Assembly: GCA_905250885.1 (NCBI GenBank)
Contig: CAJNOQ010003366.1
Location: 1-20,494, forward strand
Length of the DNA: 20,494 nt
DNA from: Didymodactylos carnosus
Lineage: Eukaryota; Rotifera; Eurotatoria; Philodinida; Philodinidae
Direction: 5' to 3'
Below are positions 18,232 to 20,494 of this stretch, piece after piece (position 1 is the first letter of the stretch; every line of letters begins with the position of its first letter). Under the pieces are notes generated by a model. It had not been told where the DNA came from. It ran no database searches and saw only the letters and a list, made by a program, of their open reading frames with translations. A program made the translations under genes and the position numbers.

Positions 18232-20062
18232 TTTTTCGGGAAAAATATAACAACAGCTGTGCTTTATTAATGAAATACAACTATTCAGTAAAAATTTGGA
18301 AAAACGAGTGAAAAAAGTAAGAGAGAATGCTTATCTTATACAGAAACATATGACTACCAATATCAGTAGTACGAAAAACATAGATTTTGATAATATAAAC
18401 ACACGAGGTTGAAGAAATAAAATAACCTAAACAATTTAAACTCTTTTTCCTTTTCAGCTTAAACGCGCGTGACGGAATTACATTTTTTCAACTTTTGGGC
18501 TCTGTTTCTCCTCAAATACTGAACAAAAGATGACGAAATTTTTATCAGAGATGTGCGGTAGAATGCTTGGTTTGTGGTAAAAATTTCCCGAATGCGTCGG
18601 TTAAGTAGAACGATTTTTATGAGCAAAATAGGTGTCGTGACGGAATTACATCATTTTTTTGCTTTCTTTTGCGGTGGGTTTTATCGTTATATTTCTACCG
18701 GTAAAAAAGACTTCTATAAACTTGATCTGCATGGAGCGTTATGCAATCGAGTGTCCTCTATCAAACTAAGCAAAAAAGAACGGTAGGAGAAATGTTTTTG
18801 ATTTTCGTAGAATTACTCCAAAAAAAGTACCATTTCGAATTCGGCAAAAAATCGGCAAAAACCAGCAAAAACTTGTTTAGTGTGCAAAATGCGTTTTTTA
18901 AGATTGTTTCGACAAAGTCAATAGTGCATTTTGTAGAAAATTGAATTCTTTATCCTCTGATATAATTTCTGAAACTTTTTAAAAAACTAAGTAGGTCTGA
19001 AAATTGAAATAAAAAAACTTCTGAATTTTAAATTTGAATTTCCGATTTAAAAATTTCGTAAAAAAAAAATTCGTAATCAGCGCAAAAAACTGCGTCTAAT
19101 GATGTACTTTTAAGGCTGGTTTGAGAGAAAAAAATATCGCTCAACTCGCCGCAGCTGAGGGTGACAGTTACGCGTTTTAGCCGTTTTTCTTTTCTTTATA
19201 AATGATTTTGAAAAATCTTTTGGAAATATGTATAACGGCACAGAACAAAAAGTACCATTAAATTGAGGAGTATTTGAATAAATGATGATGATAATGAGTA
19301 TTGAATATCATCGACTCTCTAACTAGAAGCCGGTAATGACGATGTCGTGTTAGAATTCTAAAATTATGAAAATTAACTGAATGTCCTATTTTTCGAACGT
19401 ATCTAAGGCTGATTTACATTTATATTCGTGAGTATCATTTAAATTCGAAACTTAAAAGTGATATTTATTGCTGTTAAATTCCTTTTGGTTATACGATAGC
19501 TGTGCATCAAGTTGTTGTGATTCTGAGCATTTAGTTACACGACCATTTCTGATAGTTTTCGTGTTTCTCGAAGTATTTAAGCTATTAGTTAGTTATTTGA
19601 ATTATAGCTCTAGAAACATCTTTATCATGTTCATCGACACGTCTACTTGCTTGTCTAATACTTTACCAATATATGTATCATCACAATCATTGCAACTTAT
19701 TTCAGAAATTATTCCAGATATTCACGCTACATTTAAACGGTCTTTATATGGAAAGAAACATTTTCTTGTACTGGGTGTTTCAAAAACTATTGTTAAATTT
19801 AAATTTAACGTTATTGTTAACTACTGTCCTTTTTAATTGTCTAGTTACTATCGGATTAAAAAAAAAGAGGAGTCAGCAGAAAGGCTATAACTCAACGAAG
19901 AAGATAGATAGCGGGATTCGAAAGGGGACTGCATAGCACGTATACCTTTGCAAAAAGCAGAGTTTTCCGAAAGGAGTCAATGTTTAGAATTGTTTGGAGT
20001 TTTTTTTCGACTTTTTTGATGGAGTATGTGTAAAAATACGCGCTCTTTCGAATGGTGTCTAA
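18232..20062. other. stretch without a recognisable gene
   Basis: This stretch is AT-rich with short open frames only. A CGTGACGGAATTACA word occurs at 18468-18482 and 18636-18650, and close variants lie in the arms of the 175-496 foldback element, so it may include element debris. The frame at 19468-19836 (122 codons, hydrophobic first half) is open but resembles nothing I know. Confidence 0.45.
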
Positions 20063-20494
20063 GCAATCCCCAAAGATGACACTCTTCTTTTTTCGCACGA
20101 TAGCGATCTCGTTCTTGCCTCTCAAAGGCTGGCTCGAGATCTTATCCGTGTTGTAGAATGGACTAAGAAGTGGAAAATCCCCATGAATCCTATCAAATGC
20201 GAAGCAATAAGTTTTTCTACCAGACAATCGAGAAGTATCACTTTTACCCTTCCGGTTTTAACACTCCTGGAAGTAGTTTTATCTGAAAAAGATTTTGTTA
20301 AATATTTGGGGCTTTATCTTTCGTATGACTTGAAATGGGACAGACATATTGATAATATTGCCTCAAGAGGGGAATCCCTTGTTGGGCTGATGAGATGGCA
20401 CTCTAGACTTCTGAATAAGGCGGTTCTAGATCTTATTTACGAGGCTTTTGTGCTTTCGCTTTTTAACTATGGATCTATTTTATTCTCTTTTACT
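20063..20494 (+). mobile_element. non-LTR retrotransposon (LINE) reverse transcriptase fragment, 5'-truncated
   Basis: From 20075 the frame reads DDTLLFSHDSD, the end of the (F/Y)ADD catalytic palm motif. It continues LIRVVEWTKKWKIPMNPIKCE, VKYLGLYLSYDLKWDRHID and LIYEAFVLSLFNYGS to the window edge without a stop. The W..KW.+..N..KC and KYLG......W..HI spacing is that of the C-terminal palm/thumb of LINE reverse transcriptases (Jockey/CR1/R1-like group, from memory). The residues before DD are PK, not the expected aromatic-A, and a stop (20060-20062) lies just upstream. The palm and endonuclease are therefore missing, which fits the usual 5' truncation at insertion or decay. Confidence 0.85.

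Noticed and set aside
19468..19836. 122-codon plus-strand frame
   Set aside because: It is open, but it has no domain, splice context or neighbour support. It is mentioned only within the gene-free stretch.
1..20494. CRISPR array, bacterial operon or ribosome binding sites
   Set aside because: No regular repeat-spacer pattern is seen. The spliced 5'-nucleotidase gene shows the DNA is eukaryotic.

Overview
This is a window of eukaryotic nuclear DNA. It is AT-rich and most of it is not obviously coding. Genes are split by short GT-AG introns, and small inverted-repeat transposons and pseudogene fragments are abundant. The protein styles fit a small invertebrate: an F-box-like N-terminus, a membrane-anchored NDVYE-type 5'-nucleotidase, a metacaspase-like peptidase and a MULE-type transposase tail. 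I think a bdelloid rotifer is most likely, from recollection of such families and from the compact convergent gene spacing. That is inference; nothing in the window names the organism.

Layout. 1-95 is the end of a hAT-like element built of CCCGA reiterations. 175-496 is a foldback element. 656-1098 (-) is a coding-like, split and possibly frameshifted tract. 1948-2937 (-) is a metacaspase-like caspase-fold ORF. 3014-3345 (-) is a cupin-type gene remnant with a 14-bp frameshifting insertion. 5564-6392 is a complete 829-bp non-autonomous hAT element. About 7594-8716 (+) holds unrecognised ORFs interrupted by a 213-bp TA-flanked foldback MITE. 8739-11013 (-) is the best gene, a three-exon 5'-nucleotidase of 522 aa. 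13736-14143 (+) is the C-terminal tail of a MULE/FLYWCH-type transposase with one internal stop. 14240-14781 (-) is a decayed exon whose reading frame is split by a 276-bp hAT MITE. 14903-15071 is a third complete hAT MITE (169 bp). 15321-15442, 16085-16609 and 16801-17739 are further inverted repeats, the last with arms of about 208 bp. 17962-18231 (-) is an F-box-like gene fragment. 20063-20494 (+) is a 5'-truncated LINE reverse transcriptase that runs off the window.

How it fits together. Only the 5'-nucleotidase, and perhaps the metacaspase-like ORF, look intact. The other recognisable genes are broken by stops, frameshifts or insertions. The window therefore reads as a gene-poor region that collects small cut-and-paste transposons. 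Three hAT copies carry perfect 8-bp target duplications, and for one of them removing the element joins the interrupted reading frame. No operon-like or coordinated system is visible. The strongest unusual signal is the density of hairpin-forming elements and hAT MITEs with short reiterated ends.
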